Positions 26,416-34,783 of a stretch of DNA of 64,000 bases are shown here, one piece after another (the stretch's first letter is position 1; each line of letters opens with the position of its first letter). A program made the translations under genes and the position numbers. The stretch is from positions 496,001 to 560,000 of the forward strand of contig JACKNO010000004.1 of NCBI GenBank assembly GCA_024234815.1, written 5' to 3'. The notes under the pieces were generated by a model, which did not search any database, was not told where the DNA came from, and saw only the letters and a program-made list of their open reading frames with translations. Source of the stretch: Pseudomonadales bacterium. GTDB taxonomy: Bacteria; Pseudomonadota; Gammaproteobacteria; Pseudomonadales; Halieaceae.

Positions 26416-27498
26416 ATGGCGAGGAAAATACTGGTCCTTCCCGGGGACTACATAGGGCCTGAAATCATGGCCGAGGCCGTGAAGGTGCTGCAGGAGGTGG
26501 ACCAGCGCTTCAAACTCGACCTGGCGCTGGAATACGGCCTGCTGGGCGGGGCCGCGCTGGACGCCACTGGAGTACCCCTGCCCGACGAAACGCTCAAACT
26601 GGCAAAAGCGGCGGACGCCATCCTGCTTGGCGCCGTGGGCGGACCGAAGTGGGATGCCGTGGAGCGGCATCTGCGCCCCGAGCGGGGGCTGCTCGCCATT
26701 CGCTCCGAGTTACAGTTGTTCGGCAACCTGCGTCCGGCCATCCTGTACCCGCAGCTGGCGGACGCTTCCAGCCTGAAGCCCGAAGTGGTCGCCGGCCTGG
26801 ATATACTGATCGTGCGGGAACTGACCGGCGGTATTTACTTTGGTGAGCCTCGCGGTGTGCGAATCCTGGAAAACGGTGAGCGTGAGGGTTTTAATACCTA
26901 TGTGTATCGCGAGTCCGAGATCCGCAGAATAGCCCACCTCGCATTTGACCTTGCCCGCAAGCGCGACCGCCGTGTCTGTTCTGTCGACAAGGCGAACGTA
27001 CTGGAGGTAACGGTGCTTTGGCGCGAGGTGATGGAGGAGGTGGCTGCAGAATACCCCGACGTGGAGCTGAGCCACATGTACGTGGACAATGCGGCGATGC
27101 AGCTGCTGCGGGCGCCCAAGCAGTTTGATGTGCTGGTGACCGGCAATATGTTCGGCGACATCCTGTCAGACGCAGCCGCGATGCTGACCGGTTCGATCGG
27201 TATGCTGCCATCGGCATCGCTGGACCAGGCGGGGCGGGGCATGTATGAGCCCTGCCACGGCACCGCGCCGGATATCGCGGGTCAGGGCAAGGCCAACCCG
27301 CTGGCGACTATACTGTCGGTGGCAATGATGCTGCGCTATACCCTGGCCTGCCCCGAGGCGGCGGACGCGATCGAACAGGCTGTCAGTGTGGTGCTGGACC
27401 AGGGTCTGCGCACGCCTGACATTTATACGCCAGGGCAGCAACTGGTGGATACGACCCGCATGGGAGATGCGGTACTGGCTGCCCTTCGGGGCCGATGA
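26416..27498 (+). CDS. leuB: 3-isopropylmalate dehydrogenase
   Basis: This enzyme oxidises and decarboxylates 3-isopropylmalate with NAD+ in the third step of leucine synthesis. At 360 residues it is full length. Motifs: GDYIGPEIMAEAVKVL at the N-terminus, RPERGLLAIRSELQLFGNLR, RELTGGIYFGEPR, and the metal/NAD loops LSHMYVDNAAMQL, DVLVTGNMFGDILSDAAAML and EPCHGTAPDIAGQGKANPL. The ribosome site is weak. asd follows after 27 bp. Confidence 0.98.
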   Translation: MARKILVLPGDYIGPEIMAEAVKVLQEVDQRFKLDLALEYGLLGGAALDATGVPLPDETLKLAKAADAILLGAVGGPKWDAVERHLRPERGLLAIRSELQLFGNLRPAILYPQLADASSLKPEVVAGLDILIVRELTGGIYFGEPRGVRILENGEREGFNTYVYRESEIRRIAHLAFDLARKRDRRVCSVDKANVLEVTVLWREVMEEVAAEYPDVELSHMYVDNAAMQLLRAPKQFDVLVTGNMFGDILSDAAAMLTGSIGMLPSASLDQAGRGMYEPCHGTAPDIAGQGKANPLATILSVAMMLRYTLACPEAADAIEQAVSVVLDQGLRTPDIYTPGQQLVDTTRMGDAVLAALRGR

Positions 27499-27525
27499 AT
27501 TCATTAGCAGGGTGAGTAAAAGCAG

Positions 27526-28551
27526 ATGAGCGATTTATATGATGTAGCAGTTGTGGGCGCGACCGGAGCGGTGGGTGAGGCGATGATTGCCATCCTGGAG
27601 CAGCGCAAGTTCCCGGTGCGCAACCTGTATCCGTTGGCGAGCAGTCGCTCGGCCGGCAAGACGATCATGTTCGAGGGCAAATCGATCAAGGTGACCGATC
27701 TGGCCGAGTTCGACTTCAGCAAGGCCCAGATCGGCCTGTTTTCCGCCGGCGGGAGTATATCCGCGGAGTTCGCTCCCAAGGCGGCGGCAGCGGGCTGCGT
27801 GGTAATCGACAACACCTCCCACTTTCGCCAGGACGAGGATATTCCGCTGATCGTGCCCGAGGTCAATATCGAGGCATTGGCGGGCTACACCACGCGCAAT
27901 ATCATCGCCAACCCCAATTGTTCCACCATCCAGATGCTGGTCGCCCTGAAGCCGATCTACGATGCCGTGGGAATCGAGCGCATCAACGTGGCTACCTACC
28001 AGGCGGTGTCCGGTACCGGGAAGGAGGCGATTGAGGAGTTGGCCGGCCAAACCGCGCGACTGCTCAACGGCCAGGACATCAGCTGCGAAGTCTACCCGCG
28101 CCAGATAGCGTTCAATGCCATTCCCCATATTGATGTCTTCCAGGACAACGGTTACACCCGGGAAGAAATGAAGATGGTCTGGGAAACCCGCAAGATTTTT
28201 GGCGACCCGTCTATCCAGGTCAATCCCACCTGCGTCAGGATTCCCGTTTTCTTTGGCCACTCGGAGGCCGTGCATATTGAAACCGTGGACAAGATAAGCG
28301 CTGCCGATGCGAGGGCTCTGCTGGAGGCGGCGCCGGGGGTGACGGTAGTCGATGAACGCGCGGATGGCGGATACCCCACGGCGGTAGCCGAAGCCGCCGG
28401 GAACGATCCTGTTTTCGTTGGCCGGATACGCGAGGATATCTCTCATCCGCGCGGTCTGGACATGTGGATAGTGTCCGACAACGTGCGCAAGGGAGCCGCG
28501 CTCAATAGTGTGCAAATTGCGGAAAGCCTGATAACAACTTACCTTGATTAA
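27526..28551 (+). CDS. asd: Aspartate-semialdehyde dehydrogenase
   Basis: It reduces aspartyl phosphate to aspartate semialdehyde, the branch-point for lysine/diaminopimelate, threonine and methionine. The 341 residues start with the nucleotide loop VAVVGATGAVGEAMI; the catalytic cysteine is C132 in IANPNCSTIQM. The downstream GTGKEAIEELAGQT matches the short Pseudomonas-type isoform rather than the long E. coli type. Pseudomonads usually have a second asd-like gene (usg) here; it is absent. Ribosome site AGGGTGAG. Followed by 202 non-coding bp before fimV. Confidence 0.97.
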   Translation: MSDLYDVAVVGATGAVGEAMIAILEQRKFPVRNLYPLASSRSAGKTIMFEGKSIKVTDLAEFDFSKAQIGLFSAGGSISAEFAPKAAAAGCVVIDNTSHFRQDEDIPLIVPEVNIEALAGYTTRNIIANPNCSTIQMLVALKPIYDAVGIERINVATYQAVSGTGKEAIEELAGQTARLLNGQDISCEVYPRQIAFNAIPHIDVFQDNGYTREEMKMVWETRKIFGDPSIQVNPTCVRIPVFFGHSEAVHIETVDKISAADARALLEAAPGVTVVDERADGGYPTAVAEAAGNDPVFVGRIREDISHPRGLDMWIVSDNVRKGAALNSVQIAESLITTYLD

Positions 28552-28753
28552 TGCAGGTAAATCACTGATACTTTGCCATAATCCAGATCATCGAAAGCCC
28601 GCGAAAATTCCATTTTTCTCTACTTTTTTACTGGTAGTGCGGGCGTCTGAAGGGGCAGAATAGCAAGCGTCGTGCCATCCATGCTCCGGCCCAGTTGCCG
28701 GACCGTGGAGAGGGCGGCTTGCGATCAAGCAGAAACAATAATTAGGCATAGAT

Positions 28754-31045
28754 ATGGCTCGACGGTTTGCTGCTGTAGTTTTTTCATTGGGGTGTGTGCA
28801 CACGAGTTCGGTGTTGGCGTTGGGCCTGGGGGAAATGACCCTCGGTTCCTATCTCAACGAACCGCTTCAGGCACAGGTCGATCTGCTGAATATCGGTGGT
28901 TTGCACGAGGACCAGATAAAGATCCGGCTGGCCACCAGTGAGGATTTCAAGCGCATGGGCGTGGACCGCGCCTATTTCCTGACCGGTATAAGCTTTGAAG
29001 TCGACATTGAGGATGACGGCCGGGCCAGGATACTGATTACATCCGAAGATCCGGTACTTGAACCCTACCTGGATTTCATACTCGAAGCCCGCTGGCCCTC
29101 AGGGCGCCTGCTGCGCGAATACACTGTGCTGGTCGACCCCCCGGTGTTTGACCAGAGCAATCCCGTTGTTTCGGCCAGCAGTCGTGTCGCCGAGGTAGAC
29201 GGCGAGCCGGAACCCGCAAAAAAAAAGCAGGAAGCCCTGACGACGACGGGAACCCGCGTTGATATAGGCCGTTCGGAGCTTGCACCGGGCGAAATGCCCA
29301 GTCGCGGCTTTAATTCCTCCACCTCGCCCGCTGCAGCCCCCGGCACCCGCTACATGGTGCATCGGGACGACACCCTGTGGCGCATCGCCTCGCGGGCGCG
29401 TCCTGCCGGAGCATCGGTACAGCAGACGATGCTGGAAATCCAGCGGCTCAACCCCAATGCGTTCATTGGCGGCAATATCAACCTGATCAAGGCCGGCTAC
29501 ATTATCTACCTGCCCGCCGAAGGGGAGGTCAGCACGGGTAATGAGTCCAAGGCCCTGGCTGAAGTCAGCGCCCAGAATCGCGCATGGCGCGAGGAGAAAG
29601 TGACCGCACCTGGATACGGCAATGGACCGTCCTTGCGAATTTCCGCCGAGACAGAGGCCGCGCCCGCCGCGGGCGCTGCCAGTCAGGGTACCGCGGCCGC
29701 GGACACTTCCTCTGGGGAGGAAGCGGACAAGGCGGGGCTGGAGCGCCTCGAACTCGAACAGCGGCTGTCGTCAATGGAGCAACAGCTTGAGACGCTGCAG
29801 CGCATTGTCAGCCTCAAGGACGAACAGATAGCGGCGCTGCAGAATGTGTTGGCCGGGAATCAGGCGGAAGCCGAAACCGGGGTGGCAACCACGACTGTCG
29901 ATGGCGAGGCCGCGGCGACTACAGACGATGTGGGCGCGGGCGGCGAGCAGGTCGATGTTGCGACAACTGCGCTTGAGCCGGAGCCACAGGAGACCGTTAC
30001 CGAAACCGTGGTCGCAGAGACTACTGCGCCAGGCGAACCGTCGAAGTCTGCAGCCGCCGCGCCAGCTGAACCGTCAAAGCCCACAGCTGCCGCGCCAGCG
30101 AAGCCGGCTGCCCCTGCGAGTAAAGCGTCCGCACCTGAAGCCTCCGGGGGCATTTTCAGCAACCTCTGGCTGGGGGCGGCAGCGCTTGTGCTGGGTGTAC
30201 TGGGTATCATTTACATGCGCCGTCGCCGGCAGGAAGCGGACGATGACGATTTTGAACTGGAAGAATCCGACGTTGAGGAAGTGTACGAGGACGAGGATGG
30301 CGGCGAGCAGGCGGTAGGGGATACGGCCGCTGACCGGCAGCCGGAGGCGGATCACGGCGCAGCGACCCGCGCCCGCGATCGCGGCTACGGTGAGCACAAG
30401 CACGATGAATACGCCTCCGACGAGGCCAGCGATGCTCTCGCGGAGGCGGAAATTTACATCGCCTACGGCCGCTACCCCCAGGCGATCGACCTGTTGAAAA
30501 ATGCCCTGGTCAACGACCCCGAGAACGCGGCTTACCGCTTGAAGCTGCTGCAACTGTACCTGGAGACGGGCAACCGCTCCGCGGCGTCACTGGAGTTCGC
30601 GGAACTCGAACAAATTGGCGATGCAGCCAGTCTCGCCACCGCGCGCGCGGCGCTCGACGGTGGCGACGCGGTCGCGCCGGCCACCGAGCTGGAACTGGAT
30701 ATTGACAGCCTGGGTACGGACGCCGGGTTGTTGACGGAGCTCGACGAAAACCTGGAGTCCGATTTCAGCGGCCTTGAGATCGAAGAACCCGATGAAGTGA
30801 GCCTGGACGATGAACTCGATCTTTCCGCTGATTTCGAGAATGCCGGCCTGGATTCCGGATCCCTCGGAGAGGAACTCGTGATCGCCGCCGAGAGCAACGG
30901 TATGTCAACCAAGCTGGATCTTGCTCGCGCCTACATGGATATGGGCGACGACGACGGCGCCCGCCAGATACTGGAGGAAGTAGCCGCCGAGGGTAACGAG
31001 GAGTTGCAGGCCGAGGCTCGCGATTTGCTCGAGCGCATTGGCTGA
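28754..31045 (+). CDS. fimV: FimV-like polar scaffold protein with LysM domain
   Basis: FimV is an inner-membrane, peptidoglycan-binding hub needed for type IV pilus and twitching function in Pseudomonas and for polar organisation in other gammas. The 763-residue product starts with a signal peptide (RFAAVVFSLGCVHTSSVLAL), then a beta domain beginning GLGEMTLGSYLNEPL, a LysM domain at about 198-255 (YMVHRDDTLWRIASRARPAG), a coiled-coil near 330-380, a Thr/Ala/Pro-rich linker, one membrane span (about 467-487, LWLGAAALVLGVLGIIYMRR), a very acidic cytoplasmic stretch and a C-terminal TPR-type FimV domain (LDLARAYMDMGDDDGARQIL). No type IV pilus genes are present in the window. Its stop overlaps truA by 8 bp. 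Confidence 0.94.
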   Translation: MARRFAAVVFSLGCVHTSSVLALGLGEMTLGSYLNEPLQAQVDLLNIGGLHEDQIKIRLATSEDFKRMGVDRAYFLTGISFEVDIEDDGRARILITSEDPVLEPYLDFILEARWPSGRLLREYTVLVDPPVFDQSNPVVSASSRVAEVDGEPEPAKKKQEALTTTGTRVDIGRSELAPGEMPSRGFNSSTSPAAAPGTRYMVHRDDTLWRIASRARPAGASVQQTMLEIQRLNPNAFIGGNINLIKAGYIIYLPAEGEVSTGNESKALAEVSAQNRAWREEKVTAPGYGNGPSLRISAETEAAPAAGAASQGTAAADTSSGEEADKAGLERLELEQRLSSMEQQLETLQRIVSLKDEQIAALQNVLAGNQAEAETGVATTTVDGEAAATTDDVGAGGEQVDVATTALEPEPQETVTETVVAETTAPGEPSKSAAAAPAEPSKPTAAAPAKPAAPASKASAPEASGGIFSNLWLGAAALVLGVLGIIYMRRRRQEADDDDFELEESDVEEVYEDEDGGEQAVGDTAADRQPEADHGAATRARDRGYGEHKHDEYASDEASDALAEAEIYIAYGRYPQAIDLLKNALVNDPENAAYRLKLLQLYLETGNRSAASLEFAELEQIGDAASLATARAALDGGDAVAPATELELDIDSLGTDAGLLTELDENLESDFSGLEIEEPDEVSLDDELDLSADFENAGLDSGSLGEELVIAAESNGMSTKLDLARAYMDMGDDDGARQILEEVAAEGNEELQAEARDLLERIG

Positions 31046-31883
31046 CGAGCGCAGTTTTTTCAGCGCCGCCCCACTGCCGGTCGGTGCGCGGGTTGCCTGC
31101 CGTATCGAATACGATGGCAGCCATTACCACGGTTGGCAGTCCCAGCCGCATCTCGCCGTAAACACTGTTCAGGAAACCCTGGAACTCGCAATGGCAGCCG
31201 TCGCCACGGCGCCGCTGCGGGTGCAATGTGCCGGCCGTACCGACACTGGCGTGCACGGATTTTCCCAGATAATCCATTTTGACCCTCCCGTGCCGCGCAG
31301 CGCGCGAGCCTGGGTGCTGGGAGTGAATGCCAATCTGCCTCCCGATGTGCGGGTGCACTGGGCGGCGGCAGTTCCCGCCGATTTTCACGCGCGGTTTTCA
31401 GCTATCGCGCGACGCTACCGCTATGTGATCGCGAACACACCGGTGCGCCCAGCGTTGCTGGGCGGACAGGTAAGCTGGCAGCGGCGCACACTGGATCACC
31501 AGGCCATGCATGAAGCGGCACAAAACCTGCTGGGCGAGAGGGATTTCTCCGCGTTCCGCGCGGCCTCCTGCCAATCCACCGGCCCCATGCGCAATGTCCA
31601 CTCGGTAGACGTTCATCGGCAGGGCGACCTGGTTATCGTGGATATCAAGGCCAATGCATTTTTGCACCACATGGTGCGCAATATTGCCGGATCCCTGATG
31701 GCGGTTGGTACGGGGCGGCAGCCTCCGGGCTGGATCGCCACGCTGTTGCAGGGCAGGGATCGCACGGTGGCGGCGGAAACAGCACCGCCGGACGGACTTT
31801 ATCTCGTAGAGGTGGAATACCCGCCCCGGTACCAGCTGCCGCCCACGCCGTTCGGACCACTGCTGCTGCGACCCCCGGCATAG
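31038..31883 (+). CDS. truA: tRNA pseudouridine(38-40) synthase
   Basis: TruA modifies U38-U40 in the anticodon stem of many tRNAs. Catalytic Asp69 lies in the family motif CAGRTDTGVHGFSQ; RIEYDGSHYHGWQSQ and NAFLHHMVRNIAGSL are also typical. The open frame starts with TTG at 31038, overlapping the fimV end by 8 bp and giving 281 residues; no better ATG/GTG start precedes RIEYDGS. The truA-fimV adjacency is conserved in pseudomonads. trpF follows after 73 bp. Confidence 0.96.
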   Translation: MADERSFFSAAPLPVGARVACRIEYDGSHYHGWQSQPHLAVNTVQETLELAMAAVATAPLRVQCAGRTDTGVHGFSQIIHFDPPVPRSARAWVLGVNANLPPDVRVHWAAAVPADFHARFSAIARRYRYVIANTPVRPALLGGQVSWQRRTLDHQAMHEAAQNLLGERDFSAFRAASCQSTGPMRNVHSVDVHRQGDLVIVDIKANAFLHHMVRNIAGSLMAVGTGRQPPGWIATLLQGRDRTVAAETAPPDGLYLVEVEYPPRYQLPPTPFGPLLLRPPA

Positions 31884-31956
31884 ATCGGCGCCGTTCGGGC
31901 AGACACCGGCGAGCAGGGTCTGCTATCATGCGCGCCTTGCTTTTTTACCCTGTTAA

Positions 31957-32622
31957 GTGCCCCCGGTGACACATACCCGAATCAAGATTTGCGGCATCAC
32001 ATCAAGCGACGATGCGCGCGCCGCCGTTGACTGCGGCGCGGACGCCATCGGCCTTGTTTTCTATCCCGCCAGCCCGCGCGCTGTGACGCCGGCGCAAGCC
32101 GCGCGGATAATAGCATCGGTGGCGCCCTTCGTCAGCGTGGTGGGCCTGTTTGTCAATGAGCCGTCTGAGGGCATAAAGCGTATATTGGAAAGCGTGCCGC
32201 TGGATATCATGCAGTTTCACGGCGATGAGCCCGCCGCTTTTTGCGAGCAGTTCCACCGGCCATGGATCAAGGCCCTGCGCGTGCGTCCCGGTATGAAGCT
32301 GGCCGCACAGTGCGCAGCTTACAAGCAGGCCCGCGCCATACTGCTCGACAGTTGGCAGGCGGGCGTCCCCGGGGGCACCGGCAAGACGTTTGACTGGTCC
32401 CTGGCCGGCGGTGAGCTGAGCTTGCCGCTGGTGCTGGCCGGGGGCCTGCACGACGGCAATGTAGGCGAGGCTATTGCCCGCCTGCGGCCGGCGGCGGTGG
32501 ATGTGAGCGGCGGGGTAGAGGAGTCGCCTGGACGCAAGCAGGCGGCGAAAATCAAGCGCTTTGTAGCGGCAGTTCGCGCCGCGGATGCTCTGGTCGACGC
32601 GCTGCCGTCGACGCAGCAGTAG
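31957..32622 (+). CDS. trpF: Phosphoribosylanthranilate isomerase
   Basis: This TIM-barrel enzyme catalyses the Amadori rearrangement in tryptophan synthesis. The motif RIKICGIT near the start contains the catalytic Cys; the general-acid Asp is in DVSGGVEESPGRK. Two GTG starts are possible: 31957 (221 residues) and 31966 (MTHTRIKI). The stop (TAG, 32620-32622) overlaps the first copy of a 15-bp tandem repeat. trpB and trpA follow. Confidence 0.97.
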   Translation: MPPVTHTRIKICGITSSDDARAAVDCGADAIGLVFYPASPRAVTPAQAARIIASVAPFVSVVGLFVNEPSEGIKRILESVPLDIMQFHGDEPAAFCEQFHRPWIKALRVRPGMKLAAQCAAYKQARAILLDSWQAGVPGGTGKTFDWSLAGGELSLPLVLAGGLHDGNVGEAIARLRPAAVDVSGGVEESPGRKQAAKIKRFVAAVRAADALVDALPSTQQ

Positions 32623-32663
32623 TTGGCGAAACCGTAGTTGACGAAACCGAAGTTGACAGAACA
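32621..32663 (+). repeat. 15-bp tandem repeat, about three copies, between trpF and trpB
   Basis: Copies AGTTGGCGAAACCGT (32621-32635), AGTTGACGAAACCGA (32636-32650) and the degenerate AGTTGACAGAACA (32651-32663) stand head to tail and fill the whole gap. Copies 1 and 2 differ at two positions. Probably the result of slippage; see findings. Confidence 0.72.
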
Positions 32664-32678
32664 ATGGATGGAACAAAG

Positions 32679-33899
32679 ATGACAATTGACCTCAAGCAAA
32701 CCCCTTTCGCCTCGGTGCCGGACGCGGACGGCCGCTTTGGCGTCTACGGCGGCAAGTATGTTGCGGAGACCCTCATGTCCGCCCTAGCGGAGCTGGAGGC
32801 GGTGTACCGCAAGCTCTCCGTGGACCCGGCGTTCCAGAAAGAACTGGACGAGGACCTGGCACACTATGTCGGTCGGCCCTCACCACTGTATGAAGCGAAG
32901 CGCTGGTCCGCCTCCATCGGCGGGGCACGCATCTTTCTCAAGCGTGAAGACCTCAATCACACCGGCGCCCACAAGGTCAACAATACGGTCGGCCAGGCAC
33001 TGCTGGCGAAGCACATGGGCAAACCCCGGGTTATCGCCGAAACAGGTGCGGGTCAGCACGGGGTCGCCACCGCCACCATTGCTGCCCGGCTGGGGCTCAA
33101 GTGCCAGGTATTCATGGGGGAGGAGGACGTCCGCCGCCAGGCGCTGAACGTCTATCGCATGAAACTGTTGGGTGCCGAGGTGCTGCCGGTGACCTCTGGG
33201 TCGCGCACCCTGAAGGACGCCATGAACGAGGCGATGCGAGACTGGGTCACCAATGTCGATGACACGTTCTATATCATCGGGACCGTCGCGGGACCGCATC
33301 CCTATCCCATGCTGGTGCGGGATTTCCAATGCGTGATTGGGCGCGAGGCGCGACGCCAGGCCCTGGACCAGACCGGCAGGTTGCCAGACGCACTGGTCGC
33401 CTGTGTGGGCGGCGGATCCAACGCCATAGGGCTGTTCCATCCGTTCCTGGCGGATGAGGGTGTCGCGATGTACGGCGTGGAGGCTGGCGGTCACGGTATC
33501 GCCTCCAACCAGCATGCCGCGCCGCTGACGGCCGGGACCCCGGGCGTGCTGCACGGCAATCGGACCTACCTGATGCAGGATGCTGACGGCCAGATCATGC
33601 ATACCCATTCCGTTTCGGCGGGCCTGGATTATCCCGGTGTCGGCCCGGAACATTCGTGGTTGAAGGACATCGGGCGGGTAAACTACGTGGTGGCCAACGA
33701 CGACGAGGCGCTGCGCGCGTTTCATACCCTCACCCGGGTCGAGGGCATCATGCCCGCGCTGGAGAGCAGCCACGCGCTCGCCTATGCCGAGAAACTCGCG
33801 GCGCAGATGTCACCGGAACAGGTGATCGTCGTCAACCTGTCGGGTCGGGGCGACAAGGATATTCACACCGTCGCCCAGATCGACGGCATACAGTTCTAG
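32679..33899 (+). CDS. trpB: Tryptophan synthase, beta subunit
   Basis: TrpB condenses indole with serine using PLP. K99 (counted from this start) is the Schiff-base lysine in EDLNHTGAHKVNNTVGQALL; GGGSNAIGLFHPF binds the PLP phosphate. I chose ATG 32679, preceded by GGATGGA at suitable spacing, over an in-frame ATG at 32664 that sits in the repeat region with no ribosome site; the shorter form is 406 residues. trpA starts 12 bp later. Confidence 0.97.
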   Translation: MTIDLKQTPFASVPDADGRFGVYGGKYVAETLMSALAELEAVYRKLSVDPAFQKELDEDLAHYVGRPSPLYEAKRWSASIGGARIFLKREDLNHTGAHKVNNTVGQALLAKHMGKPRVIAETGAGQHGVATATIAARLGLKCQVFMGEEDVRRQALNVYRMKLLGAEVLPVTSGSRTLKDAMNEAMRDWVTNVDDTFYIIGTVAGPHPYPMLVRDFQCVIGREARRQALDQTGRLPDALVACVGGGSNAIGLFHPFLADEGVAMYGVEAGGHGIASNQHAAPLTAGTPGVLHGNRTYLMQDADGQIMHTHSVSAGLDYPGVGPEHSWLKDIGRVNYVVANDDEALRAFHTLTRVEGIMPALESSHALAYAEKLAAQMSPEQVIVVNLSGRGDKDIHTVAQIDGIQF

Positions 33900-33911
33900 G
33901 GGGAGTTGTTT

Positions 33912-34733
33912 GTGAGTCGATTAGCGGGACGGTTTCAACAACTGGCGGAGCGGGGACGCAAGGCGCTTATTCCCTACATGGTAGCGGGTGACCCGGCACT
34001 GGACGTCACGGTGCCGCTGATGCACGCCATGGTACGTGCCGGTGCCGATATTATAGAGCTGGGCGTGCCGTTCTCCGATCCCATGTCGGAAGGTCCGGTG
34101 CTTCAGTTGGGCCACGAGCGAGCGCTGGCCAACGGGGTCAGCCTGCGCACGGTTTTGCAGATGGTGAGTGAGTTTCGCAAGGAGGATACGGATACACCGG
34201 TGCTGCTGATGGGCTATGCCAACCCGGTGGTGCACATGGGTTACGCAGCATTCGCCAACGCCGCTGCCGCCGCCGGTGTTGACGCGCTCCTGACTGTCGA
34301 TATCCCGCCGGAGGAGGTGGCGCCCGTGAACGCGGAGTTACAGCGCGTCGGGATGGACAATATTTTCCTGGTGGCGCCAACGACGCCCACCCAGCGCATA
34401 AAGCGCATTACGGATATTGCCAGTGGCTTTATTTACTATGTCTCCCTCAAGGGAGTCACTGGAGCCGGACATCTCGACATAGAGGATGTCGCCTACCACC
34501 TGGGACTGATCCGGGAGCAGTCATCCCTGCCGGTCGCCGTGGGCTTCGGCATCAAGGATGCGGCCTCCGCCCGGGCGATTGCCGGAGTAGCGGATGGCGT
34601 GGTTGTCGGCAGCGCGCTGGTGGACGCCATGGCGTGCGCCATAAATGCCGGCGGTGACAGCGAAAAGGCCATGGCCGCGGCGATAAGCCTGCTGGCGGAG
34701 ATTCGCCAGGGCATTGACAGCGTCCCTTCCTAG
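33912..34733 (+). CDS. trpA: Tryptophan synthase, alpha subunit
   Basis: TrpA cleaves indole-3-glycerol phosphate to indole. A GTG at 33912 follows the strong AGGGGGAG site and gives 273 residues, beginning SRLAGRFQQLAERGRKALIP; numbering then matches E. coli TrpA. Catalytic Glu49 is present (GADIIELGVPFSDPM), but the position of catalytic Asp60 is Glu (SEGPVLQ; codon GAA at 34089-34091). The rest of the family signature, including FIYYVSLKGVTGAG, looks normal and the gene is intact, so the enzyme is probably active with this conservative change. Confidence 0.97.
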   Translation: MSRLAGRFQQLAERGRKALIPYMVAGDPALDVTVPLMHAMVRAGADIIELGVPFSDPMSEGPVLQLGHERALANGVSLRTVLQMVSEFRKEDTDTPVLLMGYANPVVHMGYAAFANAAAAAGVDALLTVDIPPEEVAPVNAELQRVGMDNIFLVAPTTPTQRIKRITDIASGFIYYVSLKGVTGAGHLDIEDVAYHLGLIREQSSLPVAVGFGIKDAASARAIAGVADGVVVGSALVDAMACAINAGGDSEKAMAAAISLLAEIRQGIDSVPS

Positions 34734-34783
34734 ATGCCCCGCGGCGCGTTTATAATGGCGACTTCTACGGAGCGGGGTTAGCC

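Noticed and set aside
32880..33773. 297-residue minus-strand open frame in trpB
   Set aside because: Lies wholly antisense to a secure trpB gene with PLP motifs.
34714..34756. TTGACA plus TATAAT before accD as a promoter pair
   Set aside because: Spacing is 31 bp, far too long for sigma-70; only the TATAAT is worth noting.
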